Assembly (NCBI GenBank): GCA_027422505.1
Contig: JAPQWV010000012.1
Coordinates: forward strand, 21,302,001 to 21,366,000
Direction: 5' to 3'
DNA: 64,000 nucleotides
From: Craterostigma plantagineum
Taxonomy: Eukaryota > Streptophyta > Magnoliopsida > Lamiales > Linderniaceae
Part shown: positions 11,304 through 24,019 of the stretch, one piece after another
How positions within the stretch are numbered: position 1 is the first letter of the stretch
How the letters are laid out: every line of letters begins with the position of its first letter
Notes under the pieces: model-generated
Told to the model about the DNA's origin: nothing
The model's database searches: none
Seen by the model: only the letters and a program-made list of their open reading frames with translations
Program-made: the position numbers and the translations under genes

Positions 11304-12486
11304 TTGGAAATTCCTCAGACTAATGATCAATCGGAGACTATAGGCAATCTAGATCCACAGATGGCTGACGCATCGACTTCAGCCTTGCCTCATGAGCGCA
11401 AGTGGACGAGAGGCCACTCGGTTGATCAGATAATTGGCGATCCTGCGGTTGGTGTGAGGACACGTCGTCAACACAGTCTTTTCAGTTGCTTCCTGAGCCA
11501 AAACGAGCCTACCAAAGTAGCAGACGCACTTCGAGACCCGGATTGGACAATTGCAATGCAAGAAGAAATCAATCAATTCGAACGTCTTCAAGTGTGGACC
11601 TTGGTACCCCGTCCACATGGGAAAACAGTGGTCGGAACTAAATGGGTTTTCAAGAATAAGAAGAATGAAGATGGTGAAGTGATCCGGAACAAAGCAAGTC
11701 TAGTTGCTAAGGGATACAATCAACAGGAAGGCATCGACTACGACGAGACTTATGCTCCTGTTGCCCGTATCGAAGCTATCCGCCTCCTGCTAGCTTATGC
11801 GGCTCACAAAGACTTCAAAGTCTATCAGATCGATGTTAAAACCGCCTTTCTCAATGGCGTGTTAAAAGAAGAAGTCTACGTCGCTCAGCCGGAAGGTTTC
11901 GTTGATCAAGAACATCCCGATCGTGTATATCGCTTGGACAAAGCTCTCTATGGACTAAAACAAGCCCCACGTGCTTGGTACGATGCCCTGAGTGATCTCC
12001 TCGTGAAGTCTGGATTCATACGAGGAACGATAGACACAACCCTCTTCATTAAATGGCATGACAAAGATCTGATGGTCGTCCAAGTATACGTCGACGACAT
12101 CATCTTCGGATCAACAAATCCTTGGCTCTGCAAGAAGTTTGGAGATCTCATGAAGAGCAAATTCGAGATGAGTCACATGTGAGAGATGCAATTTTTCTTA
12201 GGCCTTCAAGTCAAGCAGCTCAATGATGGAATTTTCATCAGTCAGACAAAATACATCAAGGATATTCTGAAGAAGTTTCATCAAGACCAGAGCAAGCCTC
12301 TCGGCACTCCTATGTCACCAAGCTGCAAGTTGGATGCCGATTCTGGTAAATCGGTCGACATCACACTGTATCGCAGTATTATTGGATCTCTTCTCTACCT
12401 CACTTCGAGTCGGCCGAATATCACGTTTGCACCTGCTTGTGTGCCCTTTTTCAAGCCGATCCCAAAGAATCCCATATGCTCGCGGG
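11304..12486 (+). pseudogene. pol: Copia reverse transcriptase, 3' truncated
   Basis: This is an RVT_2-type reverse transcriptase: WTLVPRP and GTKWVFKNK at the start, [29 protein letters not shown] (first catalytic Asp), the [11 protein letters not shown] motif, and the YVDDI catalytic pair at about 12088-12102, all readable. A TGA at 12180 interrupts the frame directly before the connection segment (FFLGLQVKQ, SPSCKLDADSGKSVD, YRSIIGSLLYLTSSRP). At about 12487, just before RNase H, the homology stops and inverted LTR sequence begins. RNase H and its DEDD residues are therefore missing. The RT core is the best preserved part of this copy, but reverse transcription could not be completed from it. 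Confidence 0.9.
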
Positions 12487-12507
12487 AATTCATAGTAATT
12501 GGATTAT

Positions 12508-12858
12508 TCTTAGGTCATACGATTAACAACTCTACGATCCTAGGCTAGAATTCATAGTAATTCGATCGTTTAGATAAACAATTGAATTCGATCGAAAAAC
12601 TCAAATGAAGAACAAGAGAGATAATTCGAGTAGAGTGAGAAAGTTACTATTGTTTCTCTCTCTAGAAATCGAATTGCAAGCCCTTCGGATCAATTCTCTA
12701 AACTTTCTCTATTCAACTCAATTGATTTACATGTATTTATACCAAACAAACTTGGTATAAATATCAAACTAGTCCTAATCTAAGGACTACTATACAAAAC
12801 GCCCCATATTACATGGACAACTAATGAAATCAAGCACAATTACAAATGGTATTCTACA
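12508..12858 (-). repeat. Copia LTR, inverted copy (C2, 351 bp)
   Basis: Read on the minus strand it begins TGTAGAATACC, preceded by the polypurine tract AAAGGGGGAGAT (12859-12870), and ends at 12508 where the usual ...CCTAACA reads with two changes. It carries the same TATA hairpin as C3 (about 12735-12765). Confidence 0.9.
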
Positions 12859-15800
12859 ATCTCCCCCTTTGTGCTTGATTGCGTCTCCGCACCGTTTGTC
12901 CTCGTCGGGCGTAATATGATCTGCGCAAGCCCAGCGCATGCTCGTAGTTCCTCAGCATGATCCTTAGCTCCAGTCGCTGCTCAATATCTTCTAATAGTTC
13001 CATTAGGAGCGGCTGTTCTCTCACGAACCTATGGATCCTCAGCATCGTATCTCGATTGATTTCTTCCAACCTCTGCTCGATGTTTTTCCTGACGACCTTG
13101 AGCGTCCCATAGCAAAACTTATGAATCTCAGTCTTCAGCATCAACCTATTCTTCTTTGCTATTGGATTGTGGTAGGTGATGCCTAGAACTGAGTTGATGT
13201 GCTCGTGATTGTTGGGAAGCCCTTCGATCTCAGGTCCTTTGTTGAGCGGAGCGGTCATGTTGACCTTCTTCATATTGCTCTCAAGCGCCATTGGAAGGTC
13301 GTGAGCGGCGAAGTACTTGACTTGTCGCATCATGAACCGGTAGAGCCCTTCGAGGCCTTCTTTCTTGATGAAGCCCTGAGGACCTTTGTACTTCTCCACG
13401 TATAGCTGATAAAGACGGTACACTTCATCGACGGGGAGGTACGGTAGGTCGCTCTTGCTCAGTTCCTCTCGGGTCCTGTCCACTCGATCGATGATGTAGT
13501 GAGGTGTTGGAAGTCCTCCTTTGTCACAGTAGACGCTGAGTAGTTGGCTAATTGGAGATAGACTCTTATAATGGCTCTTGGCTTGTGTCTTAGTCATCCC
13601 CAGCCTAACATCAGGTCCTAGTTTGGTCAGCATCCAGAGGTAGGTCATCCTCTTCTGCTGATCCAAATGAGAGATCCCTCTAAGCTCGAACTCGTTCGGC
13701 TTCTTCACTCTGTCCGGAGACCTCCAAATATTCTCACGAACTTCTTCTAGGAAGGGAATTTCAATTTGGATGTTTTCACATTGCGTGTCGATCCGGACGG
13801 TCCCTGGCGTTAGCCTTGGAGAGGGAACCGCCTGTTGAGCGATTAACTCTGGTAGCCTTGGGATAACTCGTTCGTAGTCTTCACCTTCATGAAGCTCGTC
13901 GTCTTCTATGATTACGAGGTCTATGGACGCTTGTTGTAGAAAGCGCCGAACGTCGTGAAGCCGTCGCCTTTGATGCTCCTCGGGCATGGAATGGGTCATC
14001 CACTGTCCTTCGAAGATGTACTTGTCTAGGGCCTCGTGTGGATTGATGCCATGTCCAGAGGGTCCCGGTTGGTCTGGAACGACTGAGGGAGTGGCTTGGG
14101 CAGCTGCTAGAGCTACAAGCATCGCAACACTTGCTTCTTCTTCCGGAAGTAAGGGGCTTGAGTAGATCGGTGGTGTGGACGGAGGCGTCCTGAGGTGAAA
14201 GGTTGGTGGTTCGATGTGGGCGGTGCGGTGCGTGGTGTAGGTAGTTTGGGTGGTTTGTGTTTGGTGGGTTTGGGTTTGGGTTTCACCAGCTCTAGCGCTT
14301 GTCTGCGTAGCGCCCGAGCCTTGTCCTTGGCCACTTGTTGATGTCCTTGGCCTCTTCTCCCCCTCATGAGGGTCTTAATCGTCAGGATTGTCATGTTTGC
14401 GCCGTGAGTGGGAGCTTTGGGCTCGGCAGGTGTCAGTCGGTGGCTCAGGATGGTCCACCAATCGCCTATAGAGAGATTCTTCTTGTAGCGATCGGATGGA
14501 AAGACCTATCAGACGGGCGAGGAGAATGTCGTGGAGCTTGGTGATGGGGATTGTGTATGGATTGATGAGGATGGAGGAAGTGGCTTGAGGGTCGGTGGGT
14601 GTGGGTTGTGGAGGTGTGGGGTTGATTTGTGACGAAGGGCCTTCAGAGGCAGGTGCTTTCCCGATATCTCTTCGGGATGCCTCGAGTGCTTGGAGTACTC
14701 TCTCCGTGATTTTGTCTTCCATAGACTGTACAGCGGCAGAGAGAGCGGCCTGGAACTGCTCGTTCGTCATGAAGGGTGCGGACGCCTCCTGAGATGGACC
14801 AGGACGACTGATGTCGCCTGTTATCAACCCTTGAGTAGACACCGACTCTGTGGGTTGGCTCACAGTCACTTGAGGTTGTGACTGTATGAGACTTCCACCC
14901 AATCCTCGAGTCGAATCTTGAGGATTCGTCTCTATGGGTGTTAAGGCAGGCTCAGGTTGCGCCTGCGAACCAGACACCACGTGGGTTGGTTGTGGCTCAA
15001 GATTGAGCGAAGAAGTGCCGGCAAAGCTTGTCGTTGTGGTTAGCGTAGTATCTGGTGCGGTGGTGACTACTGGAAAGAGCGACTCCAACTGAATACTGAG
15101 TCTTCTGGGAGTCCTCCTGATCAGGTTGATTTCCTCGTCAGACTCTGTGTCAGACAGGGTGGCGGTATGAGGAGTACGATCACGATCGACGTTCTCCAAT
15201 GTCTGATCTGTCACCAGTGGAAGTGAAGTGTGCCCCATTTCCGTTTCGGGCTGTGCTTCTTGTTGAAGAACTTCCTCAAAAAAGTTCTTCGAGCACGCCA
15301 ACATGTACGGGCTCTTCCACTTGTAATTCGAGTGCATGAGCCTCGAGCTCCATCTCTGTAGCCACGACATCTATCAGGGTATCATCTACGTCGGGCATTT
15401 GCTCTTCGACCAATGTTGGCTCCTGAGCTAGCTCCTGAGCGACATCATCAATCATCGCGTCCTCAGGGCTTAGCTGTTGTTGTTGTTGGTGAGGGCTAGC
15501 TCCAAGCACTGTCGGGGGCCCTCGAATCATTTCCTCGGTGAGATTCCTGTCCCGACAGTATAGCTTGTACACGTCTTCGTTGGGGTCCGCGAGACGAAGG
15601 AGCTCGAATGAGATCGGCATCGACGGTTGGTCCAGGTCCGTGAGCCGTGGGTTGTGGAAGAACTTAAGCCTTGGTGGTTGGTAATTTCCGCCAGGAGGCA
15701 GAGTAGGGATGGTCTGGTGCAGCGCCATGATCTCCCTGATGATGATGCTGAACCACCGAGCATAAGGCACGTTCTTTGATCGCCGATTCTCCTTCTGCCG

Positions 15801-16391
15801 AATCTGGTCCGCGAGGTCGTTCCAGATCAGCTGAGTGTAGTCATAATTTCTTGCGAAGGCGAGGCCTTGGAAGATCCTCAAAATGTTGCTGTTGCCCTTA
15901 TCAAATCCAGCGTGCTTGGACGACAGACACTTATTCACTATTCCGAATAGTGTCTTCCACGGGTGTGGGATTCCGCTGCTCTGGATCTGAGCTAATCTTG
16001 TGAGCGGCGGTTGGTATCCCATGTGCAAGAAGTCTTGAATCATCTCAGCATCGGATGAGAGCGGGTCGTAATTATTGCTGTGGGGCAAGTCCAGTACCAT
16101 GCCGAACTGGTTCTTGTCCATGCTGATATGCCGCGTCCCGATCCTTGTTGAGAATCTGAAGGCTCCATTGTCCACTTCTCCTTGTATGCAGCCCCAGAAC
16201 TGCTGGAGATATACCTTCGGCACTGATGCGGTGACCGTTAACGCATGCCAGATGGGGTGACCTCTCAGGATAGAGACAATGATCTCGTCCGGGCATCGAA
16301 AGGTGCTAAGATCGAGCTGAAAATTTGTATCCTGGACCTTCAGATACAGGTTGTGGTCGTATATGTGATTATATCTTGGATAGCGATCCAT
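12854..16391 (-). pseudogene. Copia extra ORF (left arm), unknown function, ~1,150 codons with frameshifts
   Basis: The frame starts at 16391 (MDRYPRYNHIYDHNL) and runs to a stop at 12854, directly before the polypurine tract and LTR, in sense with that LTR. The N-terminal ~330 residues are globular, with a segment (IIVSILRGHPIWHAL... VYLQQFWGC) like an ORF common in plant copia elements. Then comes an acidic, Gln/Pro/Ser-rich middle and a Lys/Pro-rich patch (about 14150-14390). A C-terminal globular domain (12854-13760) is rich in charged helices and ends with a basic RRGQTVRRRNQAQRG tail. Frame changes occur near 15290, 14385 and 14118. It occupies the place of the env-like ORF of Sireviruses, but I see no signal peptide or clear membrane segment, so I make no functional claim. 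Confidence 0.75.
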
Positions 16392-18995
16392 CTGAAAAAT
16401 AAGATATATAAAAGTTTATTAGTTCAATTTTATTTCAGTCGAAATATGAATAAATTTCATCAAACTATAGTAATATCGCAAGTACTAGCATGTTCGATGA
16501 ATTTTGAATCGAAATCATATCAAATGCATAGTGTAAGTTCAATTTCAAAAATCGTGATGGCATGAATGTAATTTCGAATGAAGTATAAATCGCGTGAAAA
16601 ATAGTTCGAAATTTCGCTAAGTATTAAATCAGTAACTCACTGTTCATGCCGAGAAAATTTTCGGTCGAGAAAATTGAATTGCAATTTGATTTCCTATATA
16701 TTGATTTCAATTGAATAAATTCTGTCTAAATTTTGCGATCGAAGAATTTTATCCGCTATTGTTAGCTACAGTGTAAAAGACTTGGAAAAATTTCCTAAGT
16801 GTTGAAGTTGAAAGCGTGACTGTAGGCGATCAATTTTACGATCGAGAAAAATTCCGAGTAAATTTACGATCGAGAAATTACGTCTCAGGTAAATTTACTA
16901 TCGAGAAATTTTCTTCGATTGAATAAAATTCTCGATTTGAAATTTGTCGAGCGGTATGTGATTTTCGATTGAAAGTAGATTTTTTTCGCTGCGATATAAT
17001 TTTATCGAGAAATTAGTCAACGAAAGACTAAGTCAAACGTCGAGAAATTTTCCAATCAATTAGGTCCTAAGCGGCGAATTTTACGATCGAAAAATTAAGT
17101 GTTGAAAAATTAATTTTTCGCTGCTAAATTTTTGCGACCAAATTGAAATTAAATCGAAAATTCTATTTTGCGATAATAAGTTTTACGCTCGATAAAATTT
17201 GCATCTAAATTGTCTAATCAGTGCGTAAGTTTTTCGCTCACAAAAATCCTAATTAGATTTCTCGATGGTAAGTAATTTTTTCGGTCAAAATCTTCTATCT
17301 TAGCGACTAAATCAGAATTTTACCGATCGAAAAACTAATTCGACACAAACAGTATCTCAATTAAATCGGAATTCAATTAAAACTGTTTGCGATCGACAAA
17401 GTTCTTCGATGGCTTTAAACATTCAAATACCCAGTTTCATCAAAACTCAAATTACAGTCAAAGATGCAGATTTTTCGATGATTCATTCTACCAGATTCAT
17501 AGAGAATATCGAAACTATCTTAAGTGCAGGCATTAAACTCAGATAAAGTTCAAAATCAAGCCTAAATCACTATAAAACAGTATACGATTTCTCAGTTTTG
17601 AAGAATAGTCGAAAATCTAAGTCTAAACAGGCGAAAAACTTCAAAATGCAGATGCTAATGAAGGTAAATCACATGCAAATATCAAAAGAATCTCATTTCT
17701 ACCTTAAACAGACAGTTTGGTGTTGAAAATCGAAAGATTTTGAGAATTTTAAGCTGTCTGTGAAAGTTTTTCGCTAGAGAGATTTTTTGCGATTAGGGTT
17801 ACGTGAGAAAAAGTTTTTCGACTGACAAAAGTTAAACTTTTATTAACTAGCATTAAGTCAATGTTGGGTTTGCGATTGGACGTTTTGCGATTAAATGGAT
17901 CAGGCCCATTACTATTTGCGCTCGAGAAATTTTTGATTTGAAAATTTCCTCTCAATTCAAATTTTTCGATCGCAAATTATCACGGCCAATCAAAATTGTT
18001 TCCAACACTGTTTACAATCGAGAAACTTATGATCATGAATTAAGTCTTCTATCTAGTTTCTCGATAGTAAGTACTTCTAAAATTTTCAGATTGACCCCTA
18101 TTTCAAAATAAAATCACATTGTAAAGCTCCCCCTGAGAGTTTAAAATAAATGCAATTAACTCCCTGTATTTTGTGTAGTAACGTCTAGCTTCCCTGGCAG
18201 TGATTAAAAAATCTGTACCACTTAAAAAAAACGTTAGAAATAATGGAGTTAATTTGGTCTGTGACTAGCTCCTTTCCTTGTAGTGTCGACGTCTCACTCC
18301 TCAATTTTGAAAGATCTGAAATGCTAAAAAAAAGGTCAAAAATATTTGGAGCTAATCGACAAGTCTTATACTTGCTCCCCCTCAAATGATGCACAAGAAT
18401 TGATTAATTATGCAAGCATATGAAATCAATTCAAGTCACGAGCACACAAATTTACCAAGTAAGCATGTATACATGGTCCCCGAAAACATGTACTTTAAAA
18501 TATTGTGTGAGGGTAGAAGCAATGAAAAATTTATCGCATTTAAACAATTCAGTACCAATGCAATCTAACATTGCATTTAGAATGTGCGATACACTAAAGA
18601 AATTCGCATTTATTCACTTCAACGCATATGAAACATAACATTTCATGTCAAAATGTGCGAATTTTATTATTTATTATTATATATGTATATATATATATAT
18701 TTTTTTCATTTATGGGGTCAGATTGTTTTGCTTCGATCAATCGTCACGCCTAAAATTTTACGAGACATTTGAAAGAAGAAAATGCCGTCAAGTCATGTCG
18801 TCAAACTAAAGTCCTAAGTCCATAGACTGGTCCATTTCGACAACTCTCACGAGGTTCGCTCTTGCTCTCAATTAGCTATCTTGGGATATTTATATTTTTA
18901 TCACTCAAGTCAACACAAGCAATTTTTAGTCAATTTACCTGTGATCGAGGCATTTTTAATCATTTCACCAAAGCGAGAGACCGTCTATGTGGAAT
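16392..18995 (-). mobile_element. Non-coding copia spacer, left arm
   Basis: About 2.6 kb, AT-rich, without a supported gene. Dozens of short motifs of the type CGATCGAGAAATTT, TTTTTCGATC or TCGAAAAATT are scattered through it, on both strands. It lies between pol and the extra ORF in element order. Polypurine-like 'aaactctcagggggagct' (reverse complement at about 18125-18145) is the only other notable block. Confidence 0.75.
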
Positions 18996-19017
18996 TATTT
19001 CACCTTACAACCCTTTG
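18996..19017. other. Loop of the 12-kb palindrome
   Basis: These 22 nt are the only unpaired bases between 'ctatgtggaat' (ends 18995) and 'attccacatag' (starts 19018). Part of the loop (atttcacct) also occurs 20-30 bp into each arm, which fits a template-switch origin using short local homology. Confidence 0.85.
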
Positions 19018-21618
19018 ATTCCACATAGACGGTCTCTCGCTTAGGTGAAATGATTAAAAATGCCTCGATCACAGGTAAATTGACTAAAAATTGCTTGTGT
19101 TGACTTGAGTGATAAAAATATAAAAATCCCAAGATAGCTAATTGAGAGCAAGAGCGAACCTAGTGAGAGTTGTCGAAATGGACCAGTCTATGGACTTAGG
19201 ACTTTAGTTTGACGACATGACTTGACGGCATTTTCTTCTTTCAAATGTCTCGTAAAATTTAGGTGTGACGATTGATCGAAGCAAAATAATCTGACCCCAT
19301 AAATATATATATATATACATATATAATAATAAATAATTAATAAATAATAAAATTCGCACATTTTGACATGAAATGTTATGTTTCGTATGCGTTGAATTGA
19401 ATAAATGCGAATTTCTTTAGTGTATCGCACATTCTAAATGCAATGTTAGATTGCATTGGTACTGAATTGTTTAAATGCGATAAATTTTTCATTGCTTCTA
19501 CCTCACACAATATTTTAAAGTACATATTTTCGGGGACCATGTATACATGCTTAATTGGTAAATTTGTGTGATCGTGACTTGAATTGATTTCATATGCTTG
19601 CATAATTAATCAATTCTTGTGCATCATTTGAGGGGGAGCAAGTATAAGACTTGTCGATTAGCTCCAAATATTTTTGACATTTTTTTTAGCATTTCAGATC
19701 TTTCAAAATTAAGGAGTGAGACGTCGACACTACAAGGAAAGGAGCTAGTCACAGACCAAATTAACTCCATTATTTCTAACGTTTTTTTTAAGTGGTACAG
19801 ATTTTTTAATCACTGCCAGGGAAGCTAGACGTTACTACACAAAAAATACAGGGAGTTAATTGCATTTATTTTAAACTCTCAGGGGGAGCTTTACAATGTG
19901 ATTTTATTTTGAAATAGGGGTCAATCTGAAAATTTTAGAAGTACTTACTATCGAGAAACTAGATAGAAGACTTAATTCATGATCATAAGTTTCTCGATTG
20001 TAAACAGTGTTGGAAACAATTTTGATTGGCCGCGATAATTTGCGATCGAAAAATTTGAATTGAGAGGAAATTTTCAAATCAAAAATTTCTCGAGCGCAAA
20101 TAGTAATGGGCCTGATCCATTTAATCGCAAAACGTCAAATCGCAAACCCAACATTGACTTAATGCTAGTTAATAAAAGTTTAACTTTTGTCAGTCGAAAA
20201 ACGTTTTCTCACGCAACCCTAATCGCAAAAAATCTCTCTAGCGAAAAACTTTCACAGACAGCTTAAAATTCTCAAAATCTTTCGATTTTCAACACCAAAC
20301 TGTCTGTTTAAGGTAGAAATGAGATTCTTTTGACATTTGCATGTGATTTACTTTCATTAGCATCTGCATTTTGAAGTTTTTCGCATGTTTAGACTTAGAT
20401 TTTCGACTGTTATTCAAAACTGAGAAATCGTATACTGTTTTATAGTGATTTAGGCTTGATTTTGAACTTTATCTGAGTTTAATGCCTGCACTTAAGATAG
20501 TTTCGATATTCTCTATGAATCTGGTAGAATGAATCATCGGAAAATCTGCATCTTCGACTGTAATTTGAGTTTTGATGAAACTTTGAATGTTTAAAGCCAT
20601 CGAAGAACTTTGTCGATAGCAAACAGTCTTAATTGAATTCCGATTTAATTGAGATACTGTTTGTGTCGAATTAGTTTTTCGATCGGTAAAATTCTGATTT
20701 CGTCGCTAAGATAGAAGATTTTGACCGAAAAAATTACTTACCATCGAGAAATCTAATTAGGATTTTTGTGAGCGAAAAACTTACGCACTGATTAGACAAT
20801 TTAGATGCAAATTTTATCGAGCGTAAAACTTATTATCGCAAAATAGAATTTTCGATTTAATTTCAATTTGGTCGCAAAAATTTAGCAGCGAAAAATTAAT
20901 TTTTCAACACTTAATTTTTCCATCGTAAAATTCGCCGCTTAGGACCTAATTGATCGGAAAATTTCTCGACGTTTGACTTAGTCTTTCGTTGACTAATTTC
21001 TCGATAAAATTATATCGCATTGAAAAAAATCTACTTTCAATCAAAAATCACATACCGCTCGACAAATTTCAAATCGAGAATTTTATTCAATCGAAGAAAA
21101 TTTCTCGATAGTAAATTTACCTGAGACGTAATTTCTCGATCGTAAATTTACACGGAATTTTTCTCGATCGTAAAATTGATCGACTACAGTCACGCTTTCA
21201 ACTTCAACACTTAGGAAATTTTTCCAAGTCTTTTACACTGTAGCTAACAATAGCGGATAAAATTCTTCGATCGCAAAATTTAGACAGAATTCATTCAATT
21301 GAAATCAATATATAGGAAATCAAATTGCAATTCAATTTTCTCGACCGAAAATTTTCTCGGCATGAACAGTGACTTACTGATTTAGTACTTAGCGAAATTT
21401 CGAACTATTTTTCACGCGATTTATACTTCATTCGAAATTACATTCATGCCATCACGATTTTTGAAATTGAACCTACACTATGCATTTGATATGATTTCGA
21501 TTCAATATTCATCGAACATGCTAGTACTTGCGATATTACTATAGTTTGATGAAATTTATTCATATTTCCACTGAAAATAAAATTGAACTAATAAACTTTT
21601 ATATATCTTATTTTTCAG
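19018..21618 (+). mobile_element. Non-coding copia spacer, right arm
   Basis: Reverse complement of 16392-18995 with few differences, containing the same TCGATCGAGAAA-type motif field. Short frames seen here are mirrored in the other arm and show no coding features. A (TA)n stretch at about 19302-19327 matches one at 18681-18702. Confidence 0.8.
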
Positions 21619-24019
21619 ATGGATCGCTATCCAAGATATAATCACATATACGACCACAACCTGTATCTGAAGGTCCAGGATACAAATTTTCAGCTCGATC
21701 TGAGCACCTTTCGATGCCCGGACGAGATCATTGTCTCTATCCTGAGAGGTCACCCCATCTGGCATGCGTTAACGGTCACCGCATCAGTGCCGATGGTATA
21801 TCTCCAGCAGTTTTGGGGCTGCATACAAGGAGAAGTGGACAATGGAGCCTACAGATTCTCAACAAGGATCGGGACGCGGCATATCAGCATGGACAAGAAC
21901 CAGTTCGGCATGGTACTGGACTTGCCCCACAGCAATAATTACGACCCGCTCCCATCCGATGCTGAGATGATTCAAGACTTCTTGCACATGGGATACCAAC
22001 CGCCGCTCACAAGATTAGCTCAGATCCAGAGCAGCGGAATCCCACACCCGTGGAAGACACTATTCGGAATAGTGAATAAGTGTCTGTCGCCCAAGCACGC
22101 TGGATTTGATAAGGGCAACAGCAACATTTTGAGGATCTTCCACGGCATCGCCTTCGCAAGAAATTATGACTACACTCAGCTGATCTAGAACGACCTCGCG
22201 GACCAGATTCGGCAGAAGGAGAATCGGCGATCAAAGAACGTGCCTTATGCTCGGTGGTTCAGCATCATCATCAGGGAGATCATGGCGCTGCACCAGACCA
22301 TCCCTACTCTGCCTCCTGGCGGAAATTACCAACCACCAAGGCTTAAGTTCTTCCACAACCCACGGCTCACGGACCTGGACCAACTGTCGATGCGATCTCA
22401 TTCGAGCTCCTTCGTCTCGCGGACCCCAACGAAGACGTCTACAAGCTATACTGTCGGGACAGGAATCTCACCGAGGAAATGATTCGAGGGCCCCCGACAG
22501 TGCTTGGAGCTAGCCCTCACCAACAACAACAACAGCTAAGCCCTGAGGACGCGATGATTGATGATGTCGCTCAGGAGCTAGCTCAGGAACCAACATTGGT
22601 CGAAGAGCCAATGCCCGACGTAGATGATACCCTGATAGATGTCGTGGCTACAGAGATGGAGCTCGAGGCTCCTGCACTCGAATTACAAGTGGGAGAGCCC
22701 GTACATGTTGGCGTGCTCGAAGAACTTTAATGAGGAAGTTCTTCAACAAGAAGCACAGCCCGAAACGGAAATGGGGCACACTTCACTTCCACTTGTGACA
22801 GATCAGACATTGGAGAACGTCGATCGAGATCGTACTCCTCACACCGCCACCCCGTCTGACACAGAGTCTGACGAGGAAAACAGTCTGATCAGGAGGACTC
22901 CCAGAAGACTCGGTATTCAGTTGGAGTCGCTCTTTCCAGCAGTCACCACCGCACCAGATACTACGCTAACCACGACGAGCTTCATGAAGGTGAAGACTAC
23001 GAGCGAGTTATCCCAAGGCTACCAGAGTTAATCGCTCAACAGGCGGTTCCCTTTCCAAGGCTAACGCCAGGGACCGTCCGGATCGACACGCAATGGGAAA
23101 ACATCCAAATTGAAATTCCCTTCCTAAAAGAAGTTCGTGAGAATATTTGGAGGTCTCCGGACAGAGTGAAGAAGCCGAACAAGTTCAAGCTTAGAGGGAT
23201 GTCTCATTGGGATCAGTAGAAGAGGATGAGCTACCTCTGGATGCTGACCAAACTAGGACCTGATGTTAGGCTGGGGATGACTAAGACACAAGCCAAGAGC
23301 CATTATAAGAGTCTATCTCCAATTAGCCAACTACTCAGCGTCTACTGTGACAAAGGAGGACTTCCAACGCCTCACTACATCATCGATCGAGTGGACAGGA
23401 CCCGAGAGGAACTGAGCGAGAGCGACCTGCCGTACCTCCCCGCCGATGAAGTGTACCGTCTTTATCAGCTATACGTGGAGAAGTACAAAGTCCTCAGGGC
23501 TTCATCAAGAAAGAAGGCCTCGAATGGCTCTACCGGTTCATGATGCGACAAGTCAAGTACTTCGCCGCTCACGACCTTCAAATGGCGCTTGAGAGCAATA
23601 TGAAGAAGGTCAACATGACCGCTCCGCTCAACAAAGGACCTGAGATCGAAGGGCTTCCCAACAATCACGTGCACATCAGCTCAGTCCTAGGCATCACCTA
23701 CCACAATCCAATAGCAAAGAAAAATAGGTTGATGCTGAAGACTGAGATTCATAAGTTTTGCGATGGGACGCTCAAGGTCGTCAGGAAAAACATCGAGCAG
23801 AGGTTGGAAGAAATCAATCGAGATACGATGCTGAGGATCCATAGGTTCGTGAGAGAACAGCCGCTCCTAATGGAACTATCAGAAGATATTGAGGAGCGAC
23901 TGGAGCTAAGGATCACGCTGAGGAACTACGAGCATGCGCTGGGCTTGTGTAGATCATATTACGCCCGACGAGGGCAAACGGCGCGGAGACGCAATCAAGC
24001 ACAAAGGGGGAGATTGTAG
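21619..24019 (+). pseudogene. Copia extra ORF (right arm), internally deleted
   Basis: The start (MDRYPRYNHIYDHNL at 21619) and the C-terminal domain (about 23080-24019) match the left-arm ORF. A TAG at about 22186 and frame changes near 22390 and 22730 break it. At about 22980 it jumps from the Pro/Ser-rich middle directly to the region before the C-terminal domain, losing about 1.1 kb relative to the left arm (roughly 13890-15025 there). The stop at 24017-24019 overlaps the start of the 3' LTR, as in the left arm. It cannot be translated as one product. Confidence 0.8.

Noticed and set aside
12854..16391. Extra copia ORF as a true envelope protein
   Set aside because: I see no signal peptide, clear transmembrane helix or fusion-type segment, so the env-like label is not justified.
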